Source of the DNA: Guyanagaster necrorhizus
Lineage: Eukaryota; Basidiomycota; Agaricomycetes; Agaricales; Physalacriaceae
Direction of reading: 5' to 3'
Length of the DNA stretch: 64,000 nucleotides
Assembly (NCBI RefSeq): GCF_019112545.1
Contig: NW_025064881.1
Coordinates: forward strand, 49,045-113,044
The notes beneath the pieces were generated by a model. That model searched no databases and was not told the origin of the DNA. It worked only from the letters and a program-made list of their open reading frames with translations. Of this stretch, positions 35,552 to 47,590 are shown piece after piece. The position numbers were made by a program, and so were the translations under genes. Position 1 is the first letter of the stretch; every line of letters starts with the position of its first letter.

Positions 35552-37355
35552 TCAGCAGATGCTCAGAAAACGGAGTATAAAGGCACTCACGGGGGTAAAG
35601 ATGTTCAGACGTCGCGGGCTTCTCATATTGAATACGTCGAAGTCCACGATACCGTCAGAGGTGGATCGTTCTCGGCTGTTCCTCAGTTCATACCGAGTTA
35701 TGAGGGTTGCCAGTAGCGAGTTTGAGTACACTGAAATAAGGGCGTGAGTAGTAGCGTGGCGAGTCTATCCATTATTAATACGGACGTTTGGATATGACGA
35801 AGTGTAGACCTAGGAAGACGAGGTTGTTGTTCATTACGAGCCACTGAAATTTTGATCAGGATTAATATGAAAGAGTCGGATGACATGGGACCCTTTGTGC
35901 TTACGCAGATCATCGAAGCGATGGTGGCAATGCTGGTAGCAGTGAACTGAAAGTATCTGCGGATGCGAGTCTGGAAGACATACCATGTCACAGCTCCACA
36001 TTCCAAGGTGTATAGTATGAGTGAGTCTATTATATGATCAAAGCTAGCACTGGGCGTCAAATTAAAACTTGGGACTAGATCGGAAATAGCGTCGTACCTC
36101 AACGAAGCTTTGCGGCTCTTGTGAAGTAATTTTAACAGTGAGCCAGTAACGAGGATATCCACAGCGGAGGAGAGTCCGAGTCCAGCTGAGAATACCCACT
36201 AGGTGTGCAATTAATCGGTGAGTGGGAGGAGATGGAAGAGATTCGTCGTACGTTAAAGTTATTCCTGAATCCAGAATATGTTTGAATGGACAGCCTGCGA
36301 AGTGCATGTGGTTAGTCTTCCTGAGGGGTGAAAAAGTGATATCAAACGTGCATGGCTCCAGCAGTAACTGAGGTAAACATTTGAATCGTAAGTACCGAGG
36401 AAATTGTATGGATGCGCACCGCAAGCACAAGCTGTGGGAATCAGGATGAGATCGGGGCAGAAGAAATATTTGTAGTAGATGCACTTAGACGGAGGAAAGC
36501 GAGGATGACCTGGCAGATACAAAACAATCAGGATCTCGTGTTTGCAAAAAGATTGGTGGTCTATAATTACAATCGATCCAGCAAGTATCCGATTGTTCTT
36601 ACTTACTGTACGGTTTAGATGAGCGTTTGCGGATTAAGAGTTGAAGGGAAGGCTCACGCCGAAAGATTCGTTCAGCGAAAAAACTATATGGATGTAAGAA
36701 GAATCGAGGTTGGAACCGTAATGGACACGACGTACAGATGGACGCAAATCGTAGAAACGGCCTTTGGTCGATAAAATCAGAACGATCACCATATGAATCA
36801 AGGTGCGACGTACTGTCAAGATAATGGTAATCTTTGACGGCACTATGATCAGTCGATGCCGAGTTTCGTAGGTGAGAAGCCTACCGGTATCGCTCTAGGG
36901 GCAACATCAGACGGGGCGATAACTGTAGAGAACAGGAACATACTGAGGGATTTGGTCTATCCTAGCTGTGTCGTTAAAGTGAACAATCAAATAGTTCCAT
37001 AGGCCGGCCCAGACAGTTCCACTGTGTGCAACGTCGAATAGCCTTACGTCGCCGTATAAGCCGACATCTGGATTTCCGAATGGAGAAAACCGACCAGAGG
37101 ATGGTAACCTGTGGTAGTAGTGTCAGAGATGCGTTGTATTTGATCAGAACAAGGATTCTCTGACCAGAGCTTTGATTCGGGGCTTGTCCGTTGGGAAGAG
37201 CTTGAAGTACAGAAGAGATTGGACGGACATCATGCCGGTGAAACTTTTTAAAAAGCGCTCAGCTGTTGATAATGCATCGAAGACGAAGACACATACGTCG
37301 CAGAGAACAGACCACCCAGAAGGAGAGAGCCTAGCGTAGACGAGGTATTGACCAT
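35552..37355 (-). CDS. DUF6534 multi-pass membrane protein
   Basis: Exons follow the basidiomycete DUF6534 pattern: the start exon 'MVNTSSTLGSLLLGGLFSAT' (ATG at 37355, TATA box 37411-37416), 'MMSVQSLLYFKLFPTDKPRI', 'AHSGTVWAGLWNYLI', 'AVDILVTGSLLKLLHKSRK', 'DSLILYTLECGAVT', then 'NNNLVFLGLHFVISK' spliced to 'LYSNSLLATLITRYELRN'. About five to seven membrane helices are expected. The family is numerous in agarics and of unknown function. Most exon borders have GT..AG signals, but the exact chain in 36160-36900 was not fully resolved and a GTGAGT near the end makes the stop (35552) uncertain. Confidence 0.7.
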
Positions 37356-37410
37356 GACGAGCGGAAGGAAGGCAACAGCACTCTGCAACAGCTTATTTGA
37401 TCCCACTCAT

Positions 37411-37416
37411 TTATAA
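37411..37416 (-). promoter_or_regulatory. TATA box of the DUF6534 gene
   Basis: TTATAA on the minus strand lies 56 bases before the start codon, within the usual range for agaric core promoters. Confidence 0.5.
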
Positions 37417-38049
37417 TCCAGGCCTCCGGTAATAGGAGGGTGGCGCTGATAGCATTATTTGACAACTGATCGACCGTCACAGGCATAACCACCATTGCAA
37501 ACTACGGGCCATGAAATCCACAGGTGGAAATCCGATTTTCCGAGCGCCCTGCCCCTTCTCTGATGGTGAAATGATAAATAATGCCTATGATATTGGGATA
37601 CTTTTACATAAGTACGAACTCAAGGGCACACGTTTCCTGTCCCATGTTCGCATCCCCTGACCTTTTGTGGGCCTTTTCCAAGGGCCGCTGAGCAGTTCAA
37701 GTTTCAACTTCGATCAGAGGCTAGAGTCCCCACTGCAACGGATCTAAATCTGATGATAAAACGTTATCAGTATCAGCACGCCCCGTGGCTAGACTTGCAA
37801 GATAAGTCACACGGTGATTAAAAAAAAAAAGTTGGAATATCCAACCTTTGAAATTTTGAAGATACTAGACCGGACCGGTGGAGTGGGAATCGGAGCTCAA
37901 AAAAACGCGACTTGTCACAGCGTGACTGTACGCGCCTCTGTCGATGACGACCAGGGCGGTGAGCCCGACCGACTGCAATCCTCGGCCAACGAAGCGCTAG
38001 CGTCGCGATAACGTACCCAAGATCGCTCCTGCTGTCGACAGCGATGGCC
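37417..38049. other. intergenic, nothing recognised
   Basis: Divergent upstream region between the DUF6534 and MAU2-like sequences. Contains an A11 tract near 37820. No gene was seen. Confidence 0.4.
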
Positions 38050-39538
38050 CCGCTCCCTTGAAGGCGACCACGACGGTGCCGGCGTGTGCATGTCTCACAC
38101 CATTACCGTCTTCCCTTCCGCTCCTTTCGCTTCCAGCGATTCTGATACATCCACCGATGCACCGATATCATGCTCAATCTCTGTGTCTATCTCTTCTCGC
38201 CCTTCGAAGGTGTCTGAGCCTACCCAATCTGACGCCAGAGGTGGAATGCAGAGCATGGACCGCGATGGTTGAGATTGGTATGCTTGTGATAGATAGGGGC
38301 TTCAGCCAAAATAATGACCATTTCTGGGCGAGGGGCATCGAAATTGAGGTATGTCCCACATTTCTTGCCGTCGAGCTAGCCTGATCGTTTGGATCTCAGG
38401 TTGAGAAGGCTGCGAGTAAGGCAGTGAGTATTCATTCTACTGCTGTATGGATTTTTTGGCACCGATTTACGTTCTTGTAGCTGAACATCGTTCAGAGAGT
38501 GAGTTTCGTTCTCTGATAATGTCATAGTTTGGCTGATCATATGGCGCTAGCACCCAACCCTTCGATTGTATCGGCCTCACGTAACTTGTTTAACAGCTCG
38601 ACTGCTGTATTGGCAACACAAGTCCAAATTTGCGCTTACTCTTCTTCGACGCCTACGGATTTCCTTTCTGCCCTCTGATCCACCTCACGCGACTTACGCC
38701 GCTCATCTTACTCTCATTTCGCTTCTTGCGACATCGAACGCCTCTTCCACAATATCCAGTTCCAAGGACATGAAGGCACCATTATCTGTTGTACACGCCC
38801 TGGCAGACCTCGCCGATAAGAATCGGCACTTTGGCGTCAAATCATTTGCTCTCGTGCTGACACTGAGGACACTGGTGTCGTTGAGGTTGTGGGAAAGCGT
38901 CGATGATTCTTTGCGCTTAGTAGAGGAGGCTCTAGGGATAGAGTGTCCATCTGGTCAGGTATGTGGAGAAGGAGCTCGCCCGGTAGCCGCAGGAAACCAG
39001 GTCCTCAGCTCGATACCTAACACTCCTTGGTTGCAGGAAGGGCCTATGGCCGGTTTACAGAAGCAACCATCCACCCCCCACTCAACCACTGCCAAAATTT
39101 GCTGACAAGTTGGCCGCAGTTATGGCTATCCATACCTTGATTATTGGCGTGGTCTTCCACACCTTTGTCGGCAACTTTGCGAGAGCAAGTGCGCGTCTGA
39201 CGTTCCTTCACATGCTTATGGACTCTGGAGCCCTGATAGCTCCAAGTAGCGGAGTCGTCGAAATCACCTTTTCAGACCCGCCCTTTCTCCCTCTCTACTC
39301 ATCCAAACGACACATCCACGTATCCTTTTCATTCTTGCGTATCTCGTCAACGCTATCTCAATGAAGGGACCCTGTCGGCCGAAAGCCGAGGCGAAAAATC
39401 TTCGCTATCCAGGAAGGTTTGGCGGTGTGGAAGAGAGAGATGCACAGGGAGCTTGTTCTTCCTCCCTGGGTGAGCGTGGACTATGTGGAGCAGGTGGACC
39501 TGACAATGAACCGGCTCAAGTGCGATTTGTTATGCTAG
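38050..39538 (+). pseudogene. MAU2/SCC4 cohesin-loading factor, truncated and frameshifted copy
   Basis: The N-terminal exon reads 'CLSLLALRRCLSLPNLTPEV' and 'CRAWTAMVEIGMLVI'. Tiny exons with good signals follow, then 'LLYWQHKSKFALTLLRRLR' and 'FLPSDPPHATYAAHL', as in fungal Mau2. The C-terminal end is recognisable in shifted frames: 'TTHPRILFILAYLV', 'RDPVGRKPRRKIFA', 'LAVWKREMHRELVLP', 'NRLKCDLLC', then a stop. The central TPR part expected between about 38960 and 39110 is missing, and two frameshifts lie near 39300 and 39360. Mau2 with Scc2 loads cohesin on chromatin and is normally essential, so an intact copy must exist elsewhere. Intron positions are retained, so this is a DNA-level duplicate, not a retrocopy. 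Confidence 0.7.
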
Positions 39539-41761
39539 CTTGTCTCTGTTCATACCATGTGATCTGAAATTCCGTTCGCCGAAAAGCGCCTGGCTGCTTT
39601 GACGGCGCATGCTCGTACGAGGGGGGCTGTTTGACGCCCCTCGCTGCACGCATCATGTTGCACCATGCACGCCTGGCGCATACGAAAGGTGACACGTAGA
39701 TAGCGGGTGATTATTATCGAGCGGCAGCTTACCTTGCAGAAGATGGGCCCTGCTAGAGACGATTACGTGCGAACGTCTGCCGGTGCTGGTGAGGTTGGTT
39801 GCCTTGAGGATTGGTATATGGGCTCGAGACGAACAGGGCGACGACAGCTGAGAGACTATAACGAAGGACGGATTTGTCGTCTTGGACGACTGCAAAATAC
39901 AGGGCGGCACTCTGAAGAGTGTAGGTACTCTTATCGATGCATGCCTATCCTCGGAAATCCCCAAGGCAAAGTAAGTTTGTTTTTTTTTTAACCATGTAAA
40001 CGCCGTCGTCGCCTTCATGTGCCGAATCTCCTTTGCTTTCAGGGATCTTCTCAGGTCAGCGATGAGCGGAACAACGGATTCGAAAAGACAACCATTTGCG
40101 CGCATTAACCTTGGTACTGTTCACGCCACACTTCATGCATACAGCCATGGAGCACGTTTTGACTGTGCTAGTGACGTGCGAGCAGCTAGTGTCTAGGATG
40201 GGCGGGTACCGCGAAGGGCGCCAAAAACACGGCGGGTGCTGATGCCGTTGGCAATGGTCCGCTGGGTTTATGGATCGCAGAGCGAAACTTGGGTTAGTGT
40301 TTGTTTATTTTCTGCTTGTAGTCAGGCTGGATGGCTGATGCGAACTGTAGAGGATTCACAGAAGGATGGCTCGTGCCGAAAAACAAGAAGCTGCTATTGA
40401 GGCGCTCAGGAATGTTGTTCATTAGTAGCTTACTCACGCATTATAGACTTTCAATCTTGCATTATTTTTCTTGGACATGTTCATATGTATCACGTGTTGT
40501 ATAGCTATCTTGTGCTATCTTGTTCGTCTTATTCATGCTGCTTTCTGTAGGTGTTGTACATGACATTGCAATTTTTCGTCTGTTGAGAAGTCCTTTCCTC
40601 GAAAACACCAACATCCACGAATATGAACGAGGGTAAGTCTCCGTTTAAGGAAAAATGACATGCTTCGTACGTTCGTCGACGTCTACAGTAATATCTTGGC
40701 GAAATGAAACGCCACAAAGACCATGATGACGAAGAATTTCAAATCTTGACTCTATCCCTGGCTTTTGCAAGGATGTCTCCTCGCATTACTGCGATGCGGA
40801 AAAAAGTGGTAGGGCCCATTGAAGCAGTAGGCTCCACAGCACAAGGGTGCCTTGAAAGAAGGTACAAAAGTCACCAGGTCTCTTATGATCACGGCATTTC
40901 AGGTGGCGTCCCCCCCTTGTCAAGATGGGTCCTGCAGTTTCACATACACGCCGCTCTGGGAAGATTTCATTTCCTTCATTGCCGGAATACATTTACATCT
41001 ACCCCATGGGGTGACGATATCAGCGAGAGTCCTCCGGGATAACCTTTGCCGATCCCGAACGCCTCTGTTGGGTGGGTGGGTCATCGTGAAATCGTCGATA
41101 AGGGTCTTCAGATCATCCTTCCATCCCGCCAGTTGTGAATAGCAGACGGTACGACATCCTCCATAGGCGGAGAGCCGCCTGCTACCCCCCGTCGTCCGGC
41201 TCTGCATTACCTGTTCACGGCGAAGCAAGTAACGCCTAGGTACACCTTTGTCGTTTATCCCGAAACACCGAGGGGTGGCTTACGAGTGCAGGATGCCCAA
41301 CTTCCCTGCGCATTCGGGGGTTCCACAGTTAAGCCTAAGCCGATTCCCATCCATCTAGGAAGAAGGACCCGTTAACGTTTAACTTTAGAACCCATATTGT
41401 CCCTCGTAAGAGTCGAGGGACGAGTCGGATAGTGCTTGAAGATACGTCATACTCCGACTCGGTATTCCTGCAACTGCCTATGTTGCGATTTAGAAGTGCA
41501 TCAGTGATGGATCGTGTCACGAGATACCTTGCTAATCAAGCCGCGCACCCAAATAGGACTGATGTGAACTCTAGAAGATTGTATGAATGAGCGTGGGCTT
41601 GGACGAGAATACGGTTACTCGTGGCTCTGTGAATTCGAATCAAATCCAAAGAATACCAAAGGACGGAACTATTGTTATTCCTCAGGGCTATTCGGCTACG
41701 CATAAATGACCCTGCAATCAGCCCGACGATTCTTTCTTCTCAACCAACAGCCACCTCCCTC
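39539..41761. other. long stretch without recognisable gene
   Basis: Short frames such as 39653-40105 (-), 40704-41042 (+) and 40920-41228 (-) show no motif, no exon chain and no copy elsewhere. GC content and composition are ordinary. I see nothing to annotate. Confidence 0.4.
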
Positions 41762-43143
41762 ATGATAACAGCCTGGCTCTTCAACCTCTTGTGCGTCCAC
41801 TGTGCAGAAGCACCACTACTGGTCCGACGGAACAGACTTTTTTTTTTCTTTTTCCATTTCCATATTAGCGTTTCCAAGGCTTCTTCATCGACGCCGGCGG
41901 CGTCACCGCAACCAATTATACCCCAGGAATTGATCGATATCATTATCGATTATTTGTCCAACGATACCTGCTCGCTGAGAGCCTGCGCTCTCGTTTCCCC
42001 ATCATGGACACACCGCAGCCAGCAAAACCTCTTCGCTCGAATCACGTTCACTGACGGACTCTGGCCGACGTCCGCGGAGCTGTTTTTGCGACTAATAGAA
42101 TCGGCTCCTCATCGACACCTGCCAAAGTTTGTCCAGCACCTTGACATCATTGAAGGTGACACCTTCATGTCTAACCGGTGGCTCGCCCGGTGCATACCCG
42201 TCCTGGATCGCATCTTCCCCGCGCTCGTGAACCTGCGCACCCTCCAAATCAAATTTCATGGTCTCCTGTGGCGCAACATCGCAGGGATACGTTCTTCCTT
42301 TCTCTCCGCTTCCAAGCTCCCTGACCTCCACCAAGTCACGATATCAGGCATCTACAGCGTTCCCAGCCTGGACACACTATTCACCTTGTTCGAAGGTTCG
42401 AACATCGCCGATATCCGCTTGATGAACGTCACTACTGGCGGTAGTCTGAAGGACAGTCCACGGACACGGACACATCATGTCCCAGGATCCGTAGCACCAA
42501 TACCCCTCGAAACCCTCTCCCTTTCCCTCGAGAACAAGGAGCTCTGGCGCCTCTCGTCCTGGCTCGCCGACCCATCATGTGTCCTGCATCTTTCCGGGTT
42601 ACGAAAACTGCGTCTCAATATAGTCGTTGCGCAGGAAATGAAAGCCGTGTGTAGGCTCCTTAAAACACTGCAGATACCTTCCCTGGAAGCGATAGAGATC
42701 CAATTGGAGACCTTCGGTAAGCAGGGCGTTCCCTATGTTTCTCTCCCCCCCATTCTCATTGGTTTCCTTCATAAGATTACGTCAGCGACCCAGAAGACAT
42801 TCCTGATCTCAGCCGTTTCCGGCACGTCCGTCTGACAGTGACACCAGAGTACGTTTCCGGTAGTGGGATGTACGAGTTGGATGTAGAGATAGCCTCGTTC
42901 GTCGCGTTCTGCTGGTCGCAGATGTTGAGCGGCTTCAGGGAGAACGCCATCGAGAGCGTGGCGCTCCTGCTCCCCAAGGCGGCCCAACGCGTGCGTTGCA
43001 CTGCTCTCGACGCGGCGCTGACGCGTGCTGACATGTCGCATTTGCGACGGGTGTACCTCGAGGACGAGACCGCCACGGAGTATCGTGATGAGGTGATCAA
43101 GGACATACTTCCTAATCTCTACGAAAAAGGTCTTCTAGGTTGA
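41762..43143 (+). CDS. F-box protein
   Basis: Two exons, about 41762-42716 and 42776-43143 (59-bp GTAAGC..AAG intron, phase 1), give about 440 residues. The F-box is 'IIPQELIDIIIDYLSNDTC' followed by 'LRACALVSPSWTHRSQQNLF'. The rest has leucine-rich segments ('LVNLRTLQIKF', 'LSGLRKLRLNI') and ends 'ILPNLYEKGLLG'. The N-terminus is uncertain: the region before the F-box contains a T10 tract ending in ATATTAG that looks like an intron acceptor, so an upstream exon may replace the first about 40 residues. Inferred role: SCF substrate receptor. Confidence 0.75.
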
Positions 43144-43553
43144 TGACTCACCCTTTGTTTCCTGACGGAACGTCTCTGTATTAAATACCGTGATCGGAAT
43201 ACCCAGCTCTCGGTACCGGTGTTGGTCACGAGAGTACTTCTTGTATGTATGTATAATAGTACCATTAGCCTTGCAGCCATTTGACAGTAACGCCGTGGAG
43301 AGAGTGATCTGGACTTTTGTCATTACCGAGGTTTTGCAGACTGTGAACTGACGTTGGTGGAGATTTATACAAGTATCCAAGAGATCACGGAACGGCTTTA
43401 ACGGATCTAAAAAACCCCGGTTTATAGCTTCACAAGACCACCTATAAGTATACAAAACAGCGTTCAATGAAATGTACGTATCGTAATACACCCGGGCTTG
43501 CCTACATTACACACGCCGAACAACAAACATCCCACATCATACACACACAGAAT
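43144..43553. other. convergent intergenic region
   Basis: Lies between the 3' ends of the F-box gene and the ferric reductase gene. Nothing was recognised. Confidence 0.5.
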
Positions 43554-45668
43554 TCACATAGCGAACACCTCCGTATGCAGTGCAACCCCGCCCAACTCCC
43601 CACTCCTCGCCATCCCCAGCCTCGCAACCGCATTCGACGCCTCCCTCACCAGACTCTCCGGCCCACACGCACACACACCCACGCCCCCGCCCAACCGCAC
43701 CTTCTCCTCCTCCCCTTCATCACGAGCAACCAGCTCCCCAAGCACCTTCCCAAACCTCGGGCGCTCAAAGATCACGTCCGAGTTCGGGATAGGCGGCACG
43801 GCATCGGGGTCACACAAACACGTAACGTATATCGAGACGTGCACGTCCAACTCCAACGTACGCTCAGCAGCGTTCATGATATCCACAAGCACAGGCGCGA
43901 ACCACTCGATCGAACCTGAAGATTCGGAGTTCAATACAACTAACAAAAAGGAAAAAAAAAAGGGGGGGGGAAACCAAACCGTACCAAAGGACCGCACACA
44001 CCAAACGAACTCGACCCTCTTCGTGCGCTCCCCACGAGGCCTCCCGAGCCTGCCGCACCTCCCCACGATATCATCCAGCAGCCCAATCGTGAACGTCGCT
44101 CCGCTCCCACCCGCGAACAGCAGCACGCGCTCGTACTCTCCCAAATCGACACTGCACCCCCCGTACGGACCATCCAGCATGACCTGCACCGCGACGTCCG
44201 TCCCCGTCCCCGCCCCCGCGCCCTTCCTCTCCTTCTCCTTCCCCCCACCTTCCAAACAATGCGTCTCCTTCTCCGCGTAGGCATACGCATTAAGCGCCCG
44301 CGTCCAATCGCCCTTCACCCTCGCCCCTAGCACGATCCCACGCAGCGCAGAAACACACGACACCGCCGGAGGCGCCACCAAGATCGTCAGCGGGTGGCTC
44401 TCAAACACACGCCCCGCGAAGAACACCCTCAGAACGACGTGCTGCCCCGCTTCCCACCCAAAGTCGCAATCCGGGATCCGGATCTGTAAAAGCGTGTGTG
44501 TGTGGATGATGATTAGGCGGGGAGAGAAACCAAAACACAACGTACGATAGTCATCTGGTTATCGACAGCAACAACGGTAGCGTCCTTGATTCGATACCGG
44601 AACAGACGCATGAGCATGTCCAGACCATACATCGCCAGCGGGGGGAATATCCACGGAGACGCATACGTCGTATGATAACATATCGTAATGAAAAACGCCA
44701 CGAATCCAAGGACGCTGGAGACACACCACCACACCAAACGTCAACACCCATCCTGCCCAAAGGGAAAAAAAAAACTTACTGCACAACGAAAAAAACCTCA
44801 TAACAAAGCCTCCTCGCAGGCCTCACACTCGTCAACACAAGCACGCCCAGCACCCCAAACGCCGCGACCCCGCTCGTCTCCTTCTGCTCCCCCAGAATCT
44901 CCAGACCCCACTCCAAGTGGTTCCGGATCCACAGCGCCCCATGAATGAGCCCCCCGAGGAACATGACCCGGCCCGACCACCGATGCACATAATTCAGCTT
45001 CTCATACCCGTTCCCCGGACCCAGGAACAACGCCAACAACGAATTCTTCGTGGCGAACAGGAAGACCACCGGGAACTGCGCGAGGGCGAGGAATCCCGCC
45101 CGGTTCGGGTTGTCTTTGAGCGGGACGTCGACGAGGATGCATACCAGCACGACGGAGAGATACGCGAGGATCAGAAAGACTAATAATAATATCGCCCCCA
45201 TGTGAGTACACATCTAGAAAAACGTGGATAAAATTTTTAAAAAACTCACTCTGCCCGACGTTCAGCCCAAGAACCGGGGGTGTCCACAACGTGAAGCTCC
45301 CAATAGTTCCTAGGACACCTTCGATCCATTTCCGTTTCTGTTTCTTTCCCGGAAGTACCGAGGTCTTATTATTCTCCCTCAGAGACTCATATCTCCCATC
45401 GGCGCTCAAGTCCTCGCCAATGCCTTGAAACCACAGCCAAGTTCTTCCGTTGCGTATCGAGCGAACAAGATAGGGCAGAGAGTATAAAATGGCAGCGCCA
45501 ACACACGATGCCCAAATAACGGTGAACCTGCGCTGCCACTTTGGATCTTCTGTGTATGAACTGTGTGATATTCTGGTTGGTCGCAGAACGTAAAGGGGAA
45601 TTCTATGAAAAAGCGTACTTGTATTGCTGGAACTCTGCGGGGATCGTTGGGGCTGTTCCGTAGCTCAT
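43554..45668 (-). CDS. ferric reductase (FRE family, flavocytochrome)
   Basis: Six exons join in phase: 45619-45668, 45250-45560, 44780-45179, 44547-44714 (last base 44546), 43985-44483 and 43554-43915, giving about 596 residues. The membrane half includes 'NPNRAGFLALAQFPVVFLFA' and 'NYVHRWSGRVMFLGGLIHGA', whose histidines bind heme, then 'FFITICYHTTYASPWIFPPL'. The cytosolic half has the FAD motif 'ESHPLTI', the NADPH-binding 'FAGGSGATF' and the terminal 'CACGPESL'. The enzyme moves electrons from NADPH to extracellular Fe3+/Cu2+. The next gene upstream, on the same strand, is a CTR copper transporter whose substrate Cu+ is a product of such reductases. All splice sites are GT..AG. Confidence 0.9.
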
Positions 45669-45915
45669 CTTTGACGATATCGAAGGGTGGCAGAGTCAAT
45701 GTATGAGGGTCTGACTAACCTAGCACCAACAACGGAAAGAAACGTCCATCAATAAGTAGGCAACTCGGACTTCACAGCACAAAAAGTTTTTTCGTTCATA
45801 TTGATCCTTATTTGGCATTGGCGTTTGAATACATTCTGCCCTGAAACGATCAATCCCGATGCTCCAGAAAAACAGTATATTTCATACAACAGAGAAAAAT
45901 AGACAAAACATCAGT
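45669..45915 (-). promoter_or_regulatory. short promoter region of the ferric reductase gene
   Basis: Only about 247 bases separate the CTR stop from the reductase start, so the reductase promoter must lie here or overlap the CTR gene. I could not identify a certain metal-regulator site. Confidence 0.35.
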
Positions 45916-46601
45916 TCAGTGGCCATGGGCGCTTCCGAGGATACCAAATCTTCCAAACAATGTCTCACCCACTCCCATACCAATAACGATCGAGAGAATA
46001 AATCCCACCTGGAAGGTCCTGAGAATCTGGAATCAGAAATTGTGTTCACATATCAGAGTGAAGATACATACATGGCTGCCAACATGAATGTGAAAGACAA
46101 GGCGGACTGCAGCGTATGCAAGACTCCCCTGGCCACATCATTCCAAAGAATGAACGGCGGAGCAGCACGAATTGCAAGAGACTTGAGAGTACTGGGCTTA
46201 AGCGCCTCGACTTCGGAAGAGGAGTCACCGTGCTTCTTTGCATAGGCCATTTCGGCTCTGGAAAGATTCGTCGGCCGACTGAAAAAAAAAGAACGAAATG
46301 GACATCATGCAAACCTTTTCGCCCAATGACCATCCATGACCCTCCTCATCGCCGCAACCCAGCGGTCGATGAGCGCCAACAAAAAGAGGCCAATACATGC
46401 TCCAACCATCGCACCAACGCTCTTTGGGACCCAGCCCTGGAACCACAGGATATCTCCCGGTGTGAAATGCAAATACGCGACCATCATGCCCGACGCAAGC
46501 GATGTGTCTCCCTGCGAGCTCATAGAATCCATACTGGACGAAGAATGCGCAAGAACAAGCGGGAGCAAAAGCGTCAGAGGTGCGAAGACCCTGAAGAACA
46601 T
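45916..46601 (-). CDS. CTR-family copper transporter
   Basis: Three exons (46315-46601, 46068-46278, 45916-46026; introns 36 and 41 bp, unusually short) encode about 202 residues. There is a signal-like hydrophobic N-terminus ('FAPLTLLLPLVLAHSS'), a short Met/Ser-rich ectodomain, then 'AYLHFTPGDILWFQGWVP' leading into the first membrane helix. The last exon carries helix 3, 'VGFILSIVIGMGVGETLFGR', with the GMGVG glycine packing motif in place of G-x-x-x-G. The M-x-x-x-M filter of helix 2 appears as 'FMLAAMY'. The family imports Cu+ at the plasma membrane or vacuole. It lies just upstream of the ferric reductase on the same strand. Confidence 0.85.
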
Positions 46602-47590
46602 CGTGGGCCTGCTGAATACTTAACGGGACCTAGTCTGAATGAATTGCTCCATCGCGTACAAACACAAGCAAATATGGATCCGTTGCCGAGAGAAAAAAAA
46701 AAATAAAGTCGAAAAGAATGCTGAATCCAGGTGCTGGGATCAGAAATTCCACAAATCAATGTCAATCTCAGCACACGGTTCCCGACGGGGACGAGCGTCA
46801 CAGAGCAGACAGCCATCGAGAACCAATCGTAGGGGCCATTGGACAACAGGATTCCCGAGTCATTCTCCGAGTAATAAACAACTGAAAAGAGACACGTGTA
46901 CCGGGTGTCGTCCTAGTTGCCAACGTGGACTAAACTCCTTTTGTACCCCACGGTACCCAGCTGACGAGAACACGATGACGAGACTCCCGCGGGGTGGAGG
47001 AACCTATCAGCGACGGCCAGCGCCAGGTGCATATTGATCCAGAAATATTGTACGAGTGTCTGTAATGGTGATATTAGCTAATATAGACAACGGCGAGGAG
47101 GGTATACAACACACAACGCACATGAAATGGATGAGAAGAAATCTTCGGACAGATGGGCGTCCTCATCATCGTATCAGGACCTCTTCAGCGACGAACAGAC
47201 CCCAGACCTTTCAGTCAACATCGCTTCAACCCCTAGAGGATCGATCCTAAGAGGGACTTTGGGGGGACGACAAGACCAGTATGGTCACAGAATAGAAGCA
47301 GAGGAAGATTCGCCATCCATCATGAGGAGGAAAAAGTTGTAGAGGAAAACTGCGACAGGAGGGGGTTGATGGTAGTGGTATAAGGAAGGGAAAGCAAGCC
47401 GAGAGCCACGAGTCCTTTTTGCGGTGGCGTGGGAATGGGATGATGAGCCTTTTGTTTTATTGGCTGGGCATCACGTGGCGGGATGTTGTTGAACTGGAAA
47501 TCTGAGATCAAGTCCAGATAAGGCCAGTAGCTCATATGTGCCATCGTCAAATCATATTGCATCACTATAAGCTAATATTAATAGTTTTCT
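46602..47590. other. intergenic, nothing recognised
   Basis: Contains the CTR promoter. Short plus-strand frames (46639-47037, 47127-47342) show no motif. No repeat was seen. Confidence 0.4.

Noticed and set aside
40704..41228. Possible spliced gene on either strand
   Set aside because: Frames overlap on opposite strands, and I could not build an exon chain or name a family.
43498..44280. Long Ser/Pro/Thr-rich frame on the plus strand
   Set aside because: It is antisense to ferric reductase exons with FAD and NADPH motifs and has no splice or domain support.
45180..45250. Apparent intron beginning with AG and a 37-bp length in the ferric reductase gene
   Set aside because: A canonical GTGAGT..TTAG intron (45180-45249) restores phase and the conserved 'GQ-FLILAYL' sequence, so there is no splice anomaly.
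46116..46706. Plus-strand 196-codon frame
   Set aside because: Antisense shadow of the CTR exons. Basic low-information composition.
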